Source of the DNA: JAIBDK01 sp965261915
GTDB lineage: Bacteria > Pseudomonadota > Gammaproteobacteria > Arenicellales > Poriferihabitantaceae
DNA length: 64,000 nt
Direction of reading: 5' to 3'
Assembly (NCBI GenBank): GCA_965261915.1
Contig: CBDHDW010000013.1
Location: 930,001 to 994,000, forward strand
Shown: positions 24,920-34,400 of the stretch, piece by piece
How positions within the stretch are numbered: the stretch's first letter is position 1
How the letters are laid out: every line of letters begins with the position of its first letter
Program-made: the position numbers and the translations under genes
The notes under the pieces: model-generated
Told to the model about the DNA's origin: nothing
Seen by the model: only the letters and a program-made list of their open reading frames with translations
Databases searched by the model: none

Positions 24920-26443
24920 ATGAATTTTCCCTGTTACATAAACTCGGCCCTCCAATCTCGAGGCATAATTTTCGCCCTGTTTGTCGCAGTTACAGGGTGT
25001 TCAGGGCTGCCGGTATCAAAAGCACCAAAATCAGACAAAACAACCGCTTCAACTCTGCCGACCGATAGTCAGGATATTGCTACGGAAGAAATTACCGCGA
25101 TTTCCATTGCAGACAATCCTGATGCCGTCGTTGTGATTCCCTCAACGCCAGCATCAAGTGATCCAACAGCGCAATCAACGTCGAAAGTTTTAACAACAGC
25201 AATTGAAATTGATGCCCTGTCAGGTCAAATCGAATCAAGTACGGATACCGCACCACCGGTTGATTTATGGGACAAATTGCGTCGAGAGTTTACCCTTACC
25301 TATTCCAACCCCAACGATCCTGTTATTGAAAAATTTGAAACCTGGTACCGTAAACACCCAAAATATTTTGACCGATTAGCAGACCGCGCCTACTGGTATC
25401 TTCCTTATATACTTTCACAAACTGAAGCACGTGGGGTACCCGCAGAAATTGCACTGTTACCCGCCATCGAAAGTGCCTTTCGTCCAGAAGCAGTTTCTCG
25501 TTCAAACGCCGTCGGAATGTGGCAATTTATTGGGGCCACAGGAAAACGATTTGGGCTTCGACGGGATTGGTGGATGGATGGACGTCGGGATATGGTGCAA
25601 TCCACCCGAGCGGCTCTTGATTATCTGGAAATTCTCGCTGAAGAATTTAATCATGACTGGGAATTAGTTTTTGCTGCCTACAACGCCGGGGAAGGTACCA
25701 TTAGACGGGAGGTCAAAAGTAAAAAATCTCAGGGCAAGCCGACAAACTACCCTAATTTGAGTCTACGAAAAGAAACACGAGAATACGTTCCAAAACTATT
25801 TGCCGTCAGAAATATTATCGCTAACCCGGAAAAATATCATATTACGCTTCGTTCAATACCGATTGAACAAACGCTGTCGGTGGTAGATGCAAAAACGCAA
25901 ACCGATCTTGCCGTTGCCGCTTCAACCATTCCAATTGACAAGGAAACGCTGTTTCAATTTAATAGAGGGTATTCTCGCGGTGTAACACCACCGAACGGAC
26001 CGCATAAGATTGTTGTCCCTTCGGTTTATGAAAAACAACTCGCCGAGGAACTGCAGAAACTGAGTTTACAGCAACGATTGCGGTGGGCACGCCACTCGGT
26101 AAGAAAAGGAGAATATCTCGGACGGATTGCCCGACAGCATGGTGTAACCGTTGACTCCATAATACAGGCTAATCAGCTTTCCGCCAATTTAATCAAGCCC
26201 GGTCAAGAGTTGAAAATCCCGATTAGCAGTGGATTTCATCAATACGCTCAAGTCTCTGCCAGTGATATCAAAATTGAACAGGGCGATAAGGTTTATACTG
26301 TCCGCAAAGGTGATTCGCTATGGAAGATATCTCAGGGTAACGGAATCGCTCTTGCTGCCATCTTGCGATGGAATGGTATTTCAAAACACACCACACTCTA
26401 TCCGGGTCAACAACTCATTGTTAGGAAAGTCTTCCTGAATTAA
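24920..26443 (+). CDS. mltD: membrane-bound lytic murein transglycosylase D
   Basis: MltD cleaves peptidoglycan glycan strands to anhydro-muropeptides. The 507-aa precursor has a lipobox (VAVTGC near residue 27), a low-complexity Thr/Ser-rich linker, then a family 1 SLT domain: LLPAIESAFRPEAVSRSNAV with the catalytic Glu, GMWQFIGATGKRFGL and FAAYNAGEGTIRR. Two LysM domains follow (about 390-435 and 455-505; VRKGEYLGRIARQHG and VRKGDSLWKISQGNG). It diverges from the phase-variable gene across the poly-G tract, so the tract could also affect its upstream region, though it lies about 200 bp from the mltD start. Confidence 0.95.
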   Translation: MNFPCYINSALQSRGIIFALFVAVTGCSGLPVSKAPKSDKTTASTLPTDSQDIATEEITAISIADNPDAVVVIPSTPASSDPTAQSTSKVLTTAIEIDALSGQIESSTDTAPPVDLWDKLRREFTLTYSNPNDPVIEKFETWYRKHPKYFDRLADRAYWYLPYILSQTEARGVPAEIALLPAIESAFRPEAVSRSNAVGMWQFIGATGKRFGLRRDWWMDGRRDMVQSTRAALDYLEILAEEFNHDWELVFAAYNAGEGTIRREVKSKKSQGKPTNYPNLSLRKETREYVPKLFAVRNIIANPEKYHITLRSIPIEQTLSVVDAKTQTDLAVAASTIPIDKETLFQFNRGYSRGVTPPNGPHKIVVPSVYEKQLAEELQKLSLQQRLRWARHSVRKGEYLGRIARQHGVTVDSIIQANQLSANLIKPGQELKIPISSGFHQYAQVSASDIKIEQGDKVYTVRKGDSLWKISQGNGIALAAILRWNGISKHTTLYPGQQLIVRKVFLN

Positions 26444-26510
26444 GTTATAGCAGCAATTTGCTGTATTGTGCTTCAATGCCTAAAAATCAATCCGTTTTCC
26501 CTGCATTCCA

Positions 26511-27263
26511 TCAAGAACTCACTGCTGTTTTCGCGATCAACAAATCTTCCCAGGCTTTGGATTTTTCCAGGGGTCGGCGAAGCAGATACGCTGGATGGTA
26601 AGTTGCAACCAATGGGATTTGCAGCTTACCAAATCTATGGACGGTATGCCTGAGTTTTGCCATGGGTTCTTCACTGTCGAGCAACCGCTGTGCACTAACG
26701 CGGCCGAGAGCAACAATTACATCTGGATTGATTAACGAGAGCTGCTGATGCAAATATCCTGCGCATTGCGATACCTCCTCCGCGCGCGGGTCTCGGTTAT
26801 CCGGAGGGCGGCACTTCACAACATTGGCGATAAACACATCTCCGCGCTTCATACCTAACGCCTGAATCATTGAATCGAGCAATTGACCCGCCCGACCAAC
26901 AAAAGGCCGCCCTTGTTGATCTTCGTTGTAGCCAGGAGCCTCGCCGACGAAAACCCACTTTGCATTGCTATTCCCTTCTCCGGGAACGGCATGTGTTCGC
27001 GTTTCTGACAAGCTGCATTTCGTACAGTTTCTTGCTAACTCAGCAATTACCTCCAGCGACGCAGACTTCGGTACAGAATCTGACGCTAGCGATAGGCTTT
27101 CTACCCCGACTTGCTCGGGAGCCGCTGCCCCAGCAACCGTATTTACGGTGCTGTCAGGCCCGATACTTTCAATACTTTGGGTATCGTTAGATTCGCGCAA
27201 ACGCCAAACGTCGATTGCCATTTTTGACAACAGTTCACTTTTCCTGGAATCAAGCATGGGCAT
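26511..27263 (-). CDS. family 4 uracil-DNA glycosylase
   Basis: A 250-aa protein. After a variable N-terminal region of about 80 residues comes the Fe-S type UDG domain: CTKCSLSETRTHAVPG, the motif A block GEAPGYNEDQQGRPFVGRAG, NVVKCRPPDNRDP and the C-terminal TYHPAYLLRRP. The four cluster cysteines are present. It removes uracil from DNA; such enzymes are often thermophilic but are also common in proteobacteria. It converges with mltD and follows pssA on the same strand by about 50 bp. Confidence 0.93.
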   Translation of the reverse strand: MPMLDSRKSELLSKMAIDVWRLRESNDTQSIESIGPDSTVNTVAGAAAPEQVGVESLSLASDSVPKSASLEVIAELARNCTKCSLSETRTHAVPGEGNSNAKWVFVGEAPGYNEDQQGRPFVGRAGQLLDSMIQALGMKRGDVFIANVVKCRPPDNRDPRAEEVSQCAGYLHQQLSLINPDVIVALGRVSAQRLLDSEEPMAKLRHTVHRFGKLQIPLVATYHPAYLLRRPLEKSKAWEDLLIAKTAVSS

Positions 27264-27313
27264 TGTGCTTACGATTTAAACCACACCAGACGGAATGCCC
27301 TTTCACTATTAAG

Positions 27314-28141
27314 CTATGATTTTTTATTTGAATCGATTGGTTGTACTTTTGCAGAGGCTTCATCCTCGTTTGCGGGTGAGTCAATCTCTTCGTCCTCATC
27401 CGGCAAAAAAGCCGGACTCTCATTTACCCCCTTACGCCTCCTCAATACCATACCAATGGGTCCGGAACTTACATAAATCACCGCCAGCAAAAACAAAACC
27501 CGGGGTGGGTCAAATGAGATTAAAACAATGCCGACGACGATGGCGAGCAATACAAAAATAGGAATCTTATGCTTAGGATCAAAGTCTTTAAAACTTCTAA
27601 ACTTGATATTGCTAACCATAAACAACGACATGAGCGCTGTCACCAGAGCGCTAAGCCATGCCAGCGACTCTCCGGAAATTTCAGTAACATGAAAATTCCA
27701 AACCCAGAAAACCACAAATGCGGCGGCTGCCGGGCAAGCCAGTCCAGAAAAATACCGATTGTCTTTTAGCGTTAAGGTATTGAATCGGGCCAACCGAATC
27801 GCAGTTGCCGCAACATATAAAAACCCAATCAACCACCCGGCCTTACCGAGGAAATGCAAAGACCAGAAATACATAATCATGCCGGGTGCTACTCCAAACG
27901 CGATAACATCCACCAGACTATCGTACTCTTTGCCAAAATCACTTGCAGTATGTGTCCATCGTGCCACACGCCCATCCAGGCCATCCATAATCATCGCAAT
28001 CAGTACAGCACTGGCGGCAACGGAAAAGTTGCCCTGAGTTGATTGGATAATGGCATAAAAACCGAAGAACAGACCTGCTGTGGTAAACAGACTGGGCAAA
28101 AAGTAAATGCCTTTGCGCGGACTTTGTGTATTCTGATTCAT
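27314..28141 (-). CDS. pssA: CDP-diacylglycerol-serine O-phosphatidyltransferase
   Basis: PssA makes phosphatidylserine from CDP-diacylglycerol and serine in the inner membrane. The CDP-alcohol phosphotransferase motif is complete: DGLDGRVARWTHTASDFGKE followed by YDSLVDVIAFG. About eight hydrophobic segments span the 275 aa, and the acidic C-terminal tail is cytoplasmic. With psd 83 bp upstream on the same strand it forms the two-step phosphatidylethanolamine route. The type is the multi-membrane-span PssA of Bacillus and many proteobacteria, not the E. coli phospholipase D type. Confidence 0.94.
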   Translation of the reverse strand: MNQNTQSPRKGIYFLPSLFTTAGLFFGFYAIIQSTQGNFSVAASAVLIAMIMDGLDGRVARWTHTASDFGKEYDSLVDVIAFGVAPGMIMYFWSLHFLGKAGWLIGFLYVAATAIRLARFNTLTLKDNRYFSGLACPAAAAFVVFWVWNFHVTEISGESLAWLSALVTALMSLFMVSNIKFRSFKDFDPKHKIPIFVLLAIVVGIVLISFDPPRVLFLLAVIYVSSGPIGMVLRRRKGVNESPAFLPDEDEEIDSPANEDEASAKVQPIDSNKKS

Positions 28142-28224
28142 ACTGAGATCATATCAGGAATGAGGATTAAGTAATAAGAAACTCAACACAATCAACATTA
28201 ATCGTTGATTTTATGGCGTTATTT

Positions 28225-28884
28225 TTATGATTTACTGTAACCTGGGAGGAAGCCTATTGTGTGATTCCCGGAATCTACCCATTGTCCCAAAGAAATGGAC
28301 AGGCTGGTATCGATCGGCAAATACAGATCGACACGCGAACCAAAACGGATAAATCCATAACGTTCACCGGTTTCAACCTGGTCGCCGGGTTTCAGGTAGC
28401 ACAGTATACGTCGAGCGATCAAACCGGCAATTTGCACACTAAACACCTCGTGACCATCATCCGTTACAACATGAATTGAGTTTCTTTCATTTTCGGAAGA
28501 AGCTTTGTCCAATGCCGCATTTACGAATTTTCCGGCAAAATACTGCACATCCTTAATTCTGCCGGCCACCGGAGCCAGATTGGAATGAACAGAAAATACG
28601 TTCATGAAAACACTGACTTTGAGCGCTTTGCGGTTATTGTTATAGGGGTTGTTCTGTTCCCCGACAAACACAATTTTTCCACTGGCAGGAGACACGATGG
28701 CACCGCGCTTTTGTGAAATATTTCGTTTTGGGTCTCTGAAAAACTGAAAAACGAATACCACCAGGATCCAAACGGGGATAGACCAAATGCCTAACCAGAT
28801 TGTCGCAGCGATCCCCGAAAAAGCGGCAATGAGAAGATGAACGGTGCCTTCTCTTGCCAGAACAGGATAATCAAATTGAGCCAT
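28225..28884 (-). CDS. psd: phosphatidylserine decarboxylase proenzyme
   Basis: A 219-aa short-type Psd that decarboxylates phosphatidylserine. Two hydrophobic segments at residues 15-50 anchor it. The conserved block VSVFMNVFSVHSNLAPVAG and the C-terminal YGFIRFGSRVDLYLP are visible, with the Gly-Ser bond where self-cleavage creates the pyruvoyl group. It lies between ilvH and pssA on one strand. The linkage ilvIH-psd-pssA is a known gene order in proteobacteria. Confidence 0.94.
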   Translation of the reverse strand: MAQFDYPVLAREGTVHLLIAAFSGIAATIWLGIWSIPVWILVVFVFQFFRDPKRNISQKRGAIVSPASGKIVFVGEQNNPYNNNRKALKVSVFMNVFSVHSNLAPVAGRIKDVQYFAGKFVNAALDKASSENERNSIHVVTDDGHEVFSVQIAGLIARRILCYLKPGDQVETGERYGFIRFGSRVDLYLPIDTSLSISLGQWVDSGNHTIGFLPGYSKS

Positions 28885-28921
28885 GGTATTACGAGAAGAG
28901 ATGGAAAATAGCGTAAAGATA

Positions 28922-29416
28922 TTAGATCTTTAAAGCGTTTTTGCCACGACCGATACCGAGCAAACCGGAACGCACAACTTCGATGATCTCGACCTGCGTA
29001 AGCGCTTCAAGAAAAGCATCGACTTTCTCTGTACTGCCAGTCAATTCAAGTGTATACGCTGATTCAGTAACGTCAATATAGCGTCCACGAAAAATATCGA
29101 CAAGGCGCTTAATATCATCTTTTTGATCCGCCGAATTTGCACTCACCTTTACCAGCATCAATTCGCGTCCAAGGTGCTTGCCCTCGGTAAGATCCCGTAG
29201 TTTAACCACGTCAATCAGTTTGTTTAACTGTTTGGTGATCTGTTCGATAACAGCGTCAGTACCACTGGTGACGATGGTCATACGGGATAGTGATTCATCA
29301 TCAGTCGGCGCTACCGTCAAAGACTCAATATTGTAGCCTCGAGCAGAAAACAAACCCGCCACACGTGACAATGCGCCCGCTTCATTTTCCAGCAAAACAG
29401 AAATTATTCTTCTCAT
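28922..29416 (-). CDS. ilvH: acetolactate synthase regulatory subunit
   Basis: The 164-aa small subunit carries the N-terminal ACT domain (ISVLLENEAGALSRVAGLFS, then RGYNIESLTVAPTDDE) that binds valine and confers feedback control, plus the C-terminal domain. It starts on the last base of ilvI (one-base overlap), so the subunits are translationally coupled. Length and motifs are standard. Confidence 0.96.
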   Translation of the reverse strand: MRRIISVLLENEAGALSRVAGLFSARGYNIESLTVAPTDDESLSRMTIVTSGTDAVIEQITKQLNKLIDVVKLRDLTEGKHLGRELMLVKVSANSADQKDDIKRLVDIFRGRYIDVTESAYTLELTGSTEKVDAFLEALTQVEIIEVVRSGLLGIGRGKNALKI

Positions 29417-31146
29417 CAGGCTAATTCCCTCTCTACAGCGCCAGAACCATTGGGCTTAAGCTGCATTTCATTATGCCCCTTACCCGCAGCAATCATTGGA
29501 TACACATTTTCGGTGTGGTCCGTAATGATATCGAGAAAGACCAATCGATTTTCCATCGCAAAGGCTTCTTTTAACGCCGTTTCCACATCTGCCGGGTTTT
29601 CGATTCGCATACCGACGTGACCGTAGCTTTCTGCGAGTTTCACAAAGTCAGGTAACGCATCCATATAGGAATGAGAATACCGCCGGTCGTAAAAGAACTC
29701 CTGCCATTGGCGCACCATACCCATATATTGGTTATTCAAGTTGATTACCTTGATTGGCAGATTGTATTGCAGGCAGGTTGACAGCTCCTGTAGACACATT
29801 TGAATACTGGCATCACCAGTGATACAGGCAACAGGAGCATCAGGATAGGCGAGCTGCACGCCCATCGCCGCAGGCAAACCAAAACCCATGGTACCCAGAC
29901 CGCCAGAATTGATCCAGCGACGGGGTTTTTCAAAAGTATAGTATTGAGCCGCCCACATTTGATGCTGACCAACATCGGATGTAACGTATGCCTCACCATC
30001 CGTCACCTGCATGAGTTTTTCCACCACGAATTGCGGCTTGACAACGCTGTCACTATTTTCATATGCCAATGAGTCTTTTGACTTCCACTGGTTGACCGTA
30101 TCCCACCACCGATCAACAGCCGAACGATCAATCTCATGAACTCGCGTTTTTAACCGTTCATTCATCTCTATCAGAACTTCGTTACAGTCTCCGACGATGG
30201 GAACTTCAACCGGTACATTCTTGCCAATAGAAGACGGATCGATGTCAATTTGTACAATTTTGGCATTGGGTGAAAACTTCGACAGCTCTCCCGTTACGCG
30301 GTCGTCAAACCGTGCCCCCACTGCAAGCATGACATCGCACTCATACATCGCCATATTCGACTCGTATGTGCCGTGCATACCCAGCATCCCAAGGAAATAG
30401 GGATTCGTAGCAGGAATTGCCCCAAGCCCCATTAATGTGCTGGTGCTTGGATATTTCAGCATATTAACCAATTCGGTCAATGGCACCTCTGCATCAGATA
30501 AAACCGCACCGCCACCGGTATATACAATAGGTCGTTTAGCATTAACCAACCAATCAATACCCCGAACAATTTGCTTGTTATGGGCTTTCGTTCCGGGTTG
30601 GTATGAGCGCATCTCGATGGTTTCAGGATAATGATATTCTGCGGTTTGTGCCGTAATATCTTTTGGAATATCCACGACTACCGGGCCGGGTCGGCCAGAC
30701 GACGCTATATAAAATGCCTTTTTCATGGTTTCGGCAATTTTATTTACGTCTTTGACGAGGAAATTGTGTTTTACACACGGGCGCGTAACTCCAACGGTGT
30801 CCACCTCCTGAAAAGCGTCATCGCCGATCAAATGCGAAGGCACTTGAGCGGTAATGACGACCATCGGAATGGAATCCATAAATGCGGTGGCAATACCCGT
30901 CACGGTGTTGGTTACGCCAGGACCAGAAGTGACCAATACCACTCCCAGTTTCCCCGTTGCACGAGCATAGCCATCCGCAGCATGCGTTGCTCCCTGCTCG
31001 TGGCGAACCAAAATGTGTTTTACATCATCCTGACGATACATCGCATCGTAAATATGCAACGCCGCACCACCCGGATAACCGAAAATATATTCAATACCCT
31101 CGTCTTTCAAACAATTGACGACGATATCCGCACCTGAAAGTATCAC
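29416..31146 (-). CDS. ilvI: acetolactate synthase large subunit
   Basis: The 576-aa catalytic subunit that makes acetolactate or acetohydroxybutyrate for Val, Leu and Ile. It has the ThDP glutamate region (HEQGATHAADGYARATG), VTSGPGVTNTVTGIATA, QVPSHLIGDDAFQEVD and the metal-binding GDASIQMCLQELSTC...NNQYMGMVRQWQ. The RBS is GAGGTGG just upstream of the ATG. A hairpin with seven T sits between its likely promoter and the start codon. A second ALS-like gene of another subgroup is present near 48 kb. Confidence 0.96.
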   Translation of the reverse strand: MILSGADIVVNCLKDEGIEYIFGYPGGAALHIYDAMYRQDDVKHILVRHEQGATHAADGYARATGKLGVVLVTSGPGVTNTVTGIATAFMDSIPMVVITAQVPSHLIGDDAFQEVDTVGVTRPCVKHNFLVKDVNKIAETMKKAFYIASSGRPGPVVVDIPKDITAQTAEYHYPETIEMRSYQPGTKAHNKQIVRGIDWLVNAKRPIVYTGGGAVLSDAEVPLTELVNMLKYPSTSTLMGLGAIPATNPYFLGMLGMHGTYESNMAMYECDVMLAVGARFDDRVTGELSKFSPNAKIVQIDIDPSSIGKNVPVEVPIVGDCNEVLIEMNERLKTRVHEIDRSAVDRWWDTVNQWKSKDSLAYENSDSVVKPQFVVEKLMQVTDGEAYVTSDVGQHQMWAAQYYTFEKPRRWINSGGLGTMGFGLPAAMGVQLAYPDAPVACITGDASIQMCLQELSTCLQYNLPIKVINLNNQYMGMVRQWQEFFYDRRYSHSYMDALPDFVKLAESYGHVGMRIENPADVETALKEAFAMENRLVFLDIITDHTENVYPMIAAGKGHNEMQLKPNGSGAVERELA

Positions 31147-31163
31147 TTTCCACCTCTTTACCG

Positions 31164-31190
31164 AAAAAAAGTCCGCAGCATTACGGACCT
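31164..31190 (-). terminator. hairpin-T7 between the ilvI promoter and ilvI
   Basis: GTCCG/CGGAC (31171-31175 and 31184-31188), extended by a wobble and an A-T pair, is followed on the minus strand by seven T. It would end ffh transcription, yet it lies downstream of the only good ilvI promoter, so ilv transcripts must read through it. The distance to the promoter leaves about 17 nt, too little for a leader peptide. Confidence 0.7.
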
Positions 31191-31213
31191 GATCTTGATT
31201 ATGTGAACGCGCG

Positions 31214-31243
31214 AGTATAGCGACAAATAGCCAGAGTTTCCAA
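31214..31243 (-). promoter_or_regulatory. sigma70 promoter for ilvI-ilvH
   Basis: TTGGAA, an 18-bp spacer and TATACT read on the minus strand, about 70 bp before the ilvI start and just after the end of ffh. The boxes match five and four of six consensus bases. Confidence 0.55.
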
Positions 31244-31334
31244 GGGATTACACGGCTTTACGCGGGTTTTCCGCAAAAACTGCATTTATATTCCCAACCG
31301 GGTAACGAACGCTCAGACAAATAGGATCCATCAG

Positions 31335-32711
31335 TTAAAAAGGCATCCCAGGCATACCTCCGCCCTGTCCGCGCATTTGATCCATCATGCCTTTCATTCC
31401 GCCTTTTTTGTTCATCTTTTTCATCATCTTTTGCATTTGCATGAACTGCTTTAAAAGGCGGTTTACATCCTGTACCCGAGTTCCGGAGCCTGCTGCAATA
31501 CGCTTCTTCCGTGATCCTCGCATCACTGCCGGGAACTTGCGCTCGTGAGCAGTCATTGAGTTGATAATGGCGATGACCTGAGCGGTCTTTTTGTCAGCCA
31601 TTTGATCCAGCGCCTTTTGCGGTACTTTATCCATACCGGGCAGCTTTTCCATCATTCCCATCATTCCCATCATTCCCCCCATGTTCTGCATTTGCAGCAT
31701 CTGCTCACGAAAATCATCGAGGTCAAAACCTTTACCCCTGGTAATTTTTTTGGCAAATCGCTCTGCTTTCTTTTTATCGACCTTACGTTCAACTTCTTCA
31801 ACCAGTGAAAGCACATCACCCATACCGAGAATACGAGACGCAATCCTGTCAGGGTGGAATGGCTCAAGTGCATCCATAGCTTCGCCGGTACCCATGAATT
31901 TAATCGGCTTACCGGTAACATGCCGAATAGACAGCGCTGCACCGCCTCTGGCATCGCCATCCGCTTTGGTCAGAATAACGCCCGTTAAAGGCAAGGCTTC
32001 ATCGAATGCTTTAGCGCTATTCACTGCATCCTGACCCGTCATGCTATCAACCACGAACAGCGTTTCAACGGGATCGACGGATTGATGGAGTTGCTTAATT
32101 TCTCGCATCATATCTTCATCGACATGCAAGCGACCCGCAGTATCAACAATCAAGACATCAACACTCGACTTCTTCGCCTGTTCGTGAGCCTGTCGAACAA
32201 TATCGATGGGATTGTCTTCTGAATGCGATGGGAAAAAATTCAAATCAAGTGCGTCTGCCAATATCTTTAGCTGATCAATCGCTGCCGGACGATATACGTC
32301 CGCGCTAACAACCATCACAGATTTCTTTTCCCTGGTCTTGAGAAAATTACCCAACTTGCCAACCGTGGTTGTTTTACCTGCGCCTTGCAGCCCCGCAATA
32401 AAAACGACTGCCGGTGGGCGGGCGGCCAGATTTAGTCCTGCATTAGCCTCTCCCATCAATCGCTCCAGCTCCTGCTGGACGATCTTTATGACCGCCTGCC
32501 CGGGCTGCAGGCTATCAACGACCGCTGTTCCAATGGCCCGATTTTTGACTTGCTCTATAAACGCTTTGGTCAGCGCCAGCGAGACATCCGCTTCGAGCAG
32601 GGCGATGCGCACTTCACGCATCGCATCAGAAATATTGGTCTCGCTTAAACGGCCTTTCCCGCTTAAATTTTTTAACGTGCTTTTCAGCCGATCGCTTAAT
32701 TGGTCAAACAT
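31335..32711 (-). CDS. ffh: signal recognition particle protein Ffh
   Basis: Ffh binds signal sequences and 4.5S RNA and targets ribosomes to FtsY. The 458-aa protein has the four-helix N domain, the GTPase G domain (GLQGAGKTTTVGKLG, DTAGRLHVDEDMM, TKADGDARGGAALS) and the methionine-rich M domain at the C-terminus (QNMGGMMGMMGMMEKLPGM; RMQ-rich tail). Divergent from ypjD, the standard arrangement in gammaproteobacteria. Confidence 0.97.
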   Translation of the reverse strand: MFDQLSDRLKSTLKNLSGKGRLSETNISDAMREVRIALLEADVSLALTKAFIEQVKNRAIGTAVVDSLQPGQAVIKIVQQELERLMGEANAGLNLAARPPAVVFIAGLQGAGKTTTVGKLGNFLKTREKKSVMVVSADVYRPAAIDQLKILADALDLNFFPSHSEDNPIDIVRQAHEQAKKSSVDVLIVDTAGRLHVDEDMMREIKQLHQSVDPVETLFVVDSMTGQDAVNSAKAFDEALPLTGVILTKADGDARGGAALSIRHVTGKPIKFMGTGEAMDALEPFHPDRIASRILGMGDVLSLVEEVERKVDKKKAERFAKKITRGKGFDLDDFREQMLQMQNMGGMMGMMGMMEKLPGMDKVPQKALDQMADKKTAQVIAIINSMTAHERKFPAVMRGSRKKRIAAGSGTRVQDVNRLLKQFMQMQKMMKKMNKKGGMKGMMDQMRGQGGGMPGMPF

Positions 32712-32845
32712 GGTGATGCGTTATGGTAAATATAGGAACTGGATTGAATTTCGGCAATTTAAGGTTCGAGTGTATAATGTGTTCGCTGCGCTTTCACCTG
32801 TATAGTCGGCCTATTTCGGAAACAATTCTATTTAAATTATCTTTG

Positions 32846-33646
32846 ATGTCCTTAGTACTAATTACGTTAATTGCCTACTGTATCGGATATTCCCTGCTCT
32901 GGAAATTGACGCAGCGCGACCCGGTAAAGCTGATCCTGGGATTTGCAATCGTGATTTGGGTTGCGATTTTACTTCACGGATGGATAATCTATCGAAATAC
33001 TTCAATAAACGGCGAACTTTTACTCTCACTCGGTACGGGGATTTCGATTGCAGGATGGATTTCTGCATTATTTTATATTTTGTATGCTATCGTTCGACCG
33101 GTTTGGTCTCTCGGATTATTTATTCTGCCCATTGCGGGATTAGGATTACTAACCGGATTGTTGGTTAACGGAGAACAGGTTGCGCTTGCTCAGTTCTCAT
33201 CAAACGCTATCCTGCACATCGTTGTTGCTATACCTGCCTACGGTTGTTTTTGCCTCGCCTTTGCCCAGGCTTGTCTTTTACTCATCCAGGAAAGCCGGCT
33301 TAAAAGCCCTGCTACGCAAAGATTTTTGCCGCCGCTACCGGCAATGGAATCCATGGAAAGGTTATTATTTTTCTTTACAACACTCGGCTTTGCATTCATG
33401 TCGCTAAATTTAATTATTGGCATGATTGTTAACCAGACTACCCGCGGGCAGGTAATTGAATTCAACCATCATGTATTACTTTCGATCATGGCCTGGTTTG
33501 GCTTTGGATGCTTGCTGCTGGGCCGAAAGTTTGCGGGCTGGAGGGGACAAACTGCGGCAAAATGGATTATTAGTGCATTTATCGTTCTTTTTCTGGCCTA
33601 TTTCGGGACACGTTTTGTAAATCAAGTGATATTTGGCAACCCTTAA
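32846..33646 (+). CDS. ypjD: inner-membrane protein YpjD, CcsA/cytochrome c assembly-like
   Basis: A 266-aa membrane protein with eight predicted hydrophobic segments, similar to the cytochrome c assembly domain (CcsA/CcmC type). It has a His in LHIVVAIPAYGCFCLAFAQA and the tail region FNHHVLLSIMAWFGFGCLLLG, consistent with heme-handling proteins. The function in E. coli relatives is not defined. The frame is open from 32723, but I chose the ATG at 32846, where the first membrane helix begins. The gene position next to ffh is conserved. Confidence 0.88.
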   Translation: MSLVLITLIAYCIGYSLLWKLTQRDPVKLILGFAIVIWVAILLHGWIIYRNTSINGELLLSLGTGISIAGWISALFYILYAIVRPVWSLGLFILPIAGLGLLTGLLVNGEQVALAQFSSNAILHIVVAIPAYGCFCLAFAQACLLLIQESRLKSPATQRFLPPLPAMESMERLLFFFTTLGFAFMSLNLIIGMIVNQTTRGQVIEFNHHVLLSIMAWFGFGCLLLGRKFAGWRGQTAAKWIISAFIVLFLAYFGTRFVNQVIFGNP

Positions 33647-33770
33647 ACAGGCTTGTTCAGATTATTACGATTGACCCGGCTGACAAGAAAAGGTATCTTT
33701 CGACCTAGAATTTACAGTTGGTTTATTTGTTAACTTAATATTTATAAAAGAAAATTTGGAGATTTATCTG

Positions 33771-34400
33771 ATGAAGAGTAAACTTTCCGCACTCCTGATT
33801 GCGGCGTATTTGATGGTTGGTTGCAGCAGCGGCGGCAGTACCAGCGGTGCGGGTGGCGGAAGCGCCACAACGACGGACGGGCTTCTATTAACCCCGTCTC
33901 TGGTTATGGATGATGGGGGAAACACGCAGATAGATACAAATGAATGCGCTGGCGGTGAACCGTTCACAACCCGAAAAGGAACTTTTACTATTCGAATTAC
34001 CGATATTGCGAACCCTACAGGAGGATTATTTCCCAGCGGAATCATATTAACTTCTTATTCTGTCAGTTTTAAAGGCCAAAGCTCTGGGGCCCCGGGAATA
34101 CCTTCACAGACCTACGGTGACAGTTCGAATCAGATAAACGGAGACACACTAATGACCACTGTTATCATCGTCGATACAGCCTCAACGTTCAGGAACATCG
34201 TAAAATCCAACCGGTCAGGCACAATCCACAGCTACACTACCACGGTGACAATGTCTGGAAGAAGTCTTTCTGGTGATCCATTTACCGTTTTCGCTCTGGT
34301 CACTCTGGAAATTGGAAACTTTCCATGTACAGCAGAAGAGGAAGAAGAGGAAGAAGAGGAAGAAGAGGAAGAAGAGGAAGAAGAGGTTTCTGTTAGTTGA
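33771..34400 (+). CDS. uncharacterised lipoprotein with C-terminal poly-glutamate
   Basis: I do not recognise this family. The 209-aa precursor has a lipobox (LMVGC, Cys18) followed by a Gly/Ser linker (SSGGSTSGAGGGS), then an extracytoplasmic domain rich in Thr, Ser and beta-type sequence with two cysteines (NECAGGEPF and FPCTAE). It ends in a run of 17 Glu and VSVS. The ATG at 33771 has a GGAG 9 bp upstream, so I prefer it over the open frame beginning at 33756. The next gene overlaps its stop codon. The Glu run is coded by GAAGAAGAG units and may vary in length. Confidence 0.75.
   Translation: MKSKLSALLIAAYLMVGCSSGGSTSGAGGGSATTTDGLLLTPSLVMDDGGNTQIDTNECAGGEPFTTRKGTFTIRITDIANPTGGLFPSGIILTSYSVSFKGQSSGAPGIPSQTYGDSSNQINGDTLMTTVIIVDTASTFRNIVKSNRSGTIHSYTTTVTMSGRSLSGDPFTVFALVTLEIGNFPCTAEEEEEEEEEEEEEEEEEVSVS
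34335..34385. repeat. GAAGAAGAG microsatellite coding 17 Glu
   Basis: Five and two-thirds copies of a 9-bp unit (GAA/GAG only) occupy the last codons of the lipoprotein gene. Unit changes would be in frame. An acidic tail like this could bind cations or basic partners; that is inference. Confidence 0.9.

Noticed and set aside
31190..31334. Leader peptide for ilv attenuation (ATG GAT CCT ATT TGT CTG...)
   Set aside because: This short ORF lies upstream of the likely promoter and is not rich in Ile, Leu or Val.
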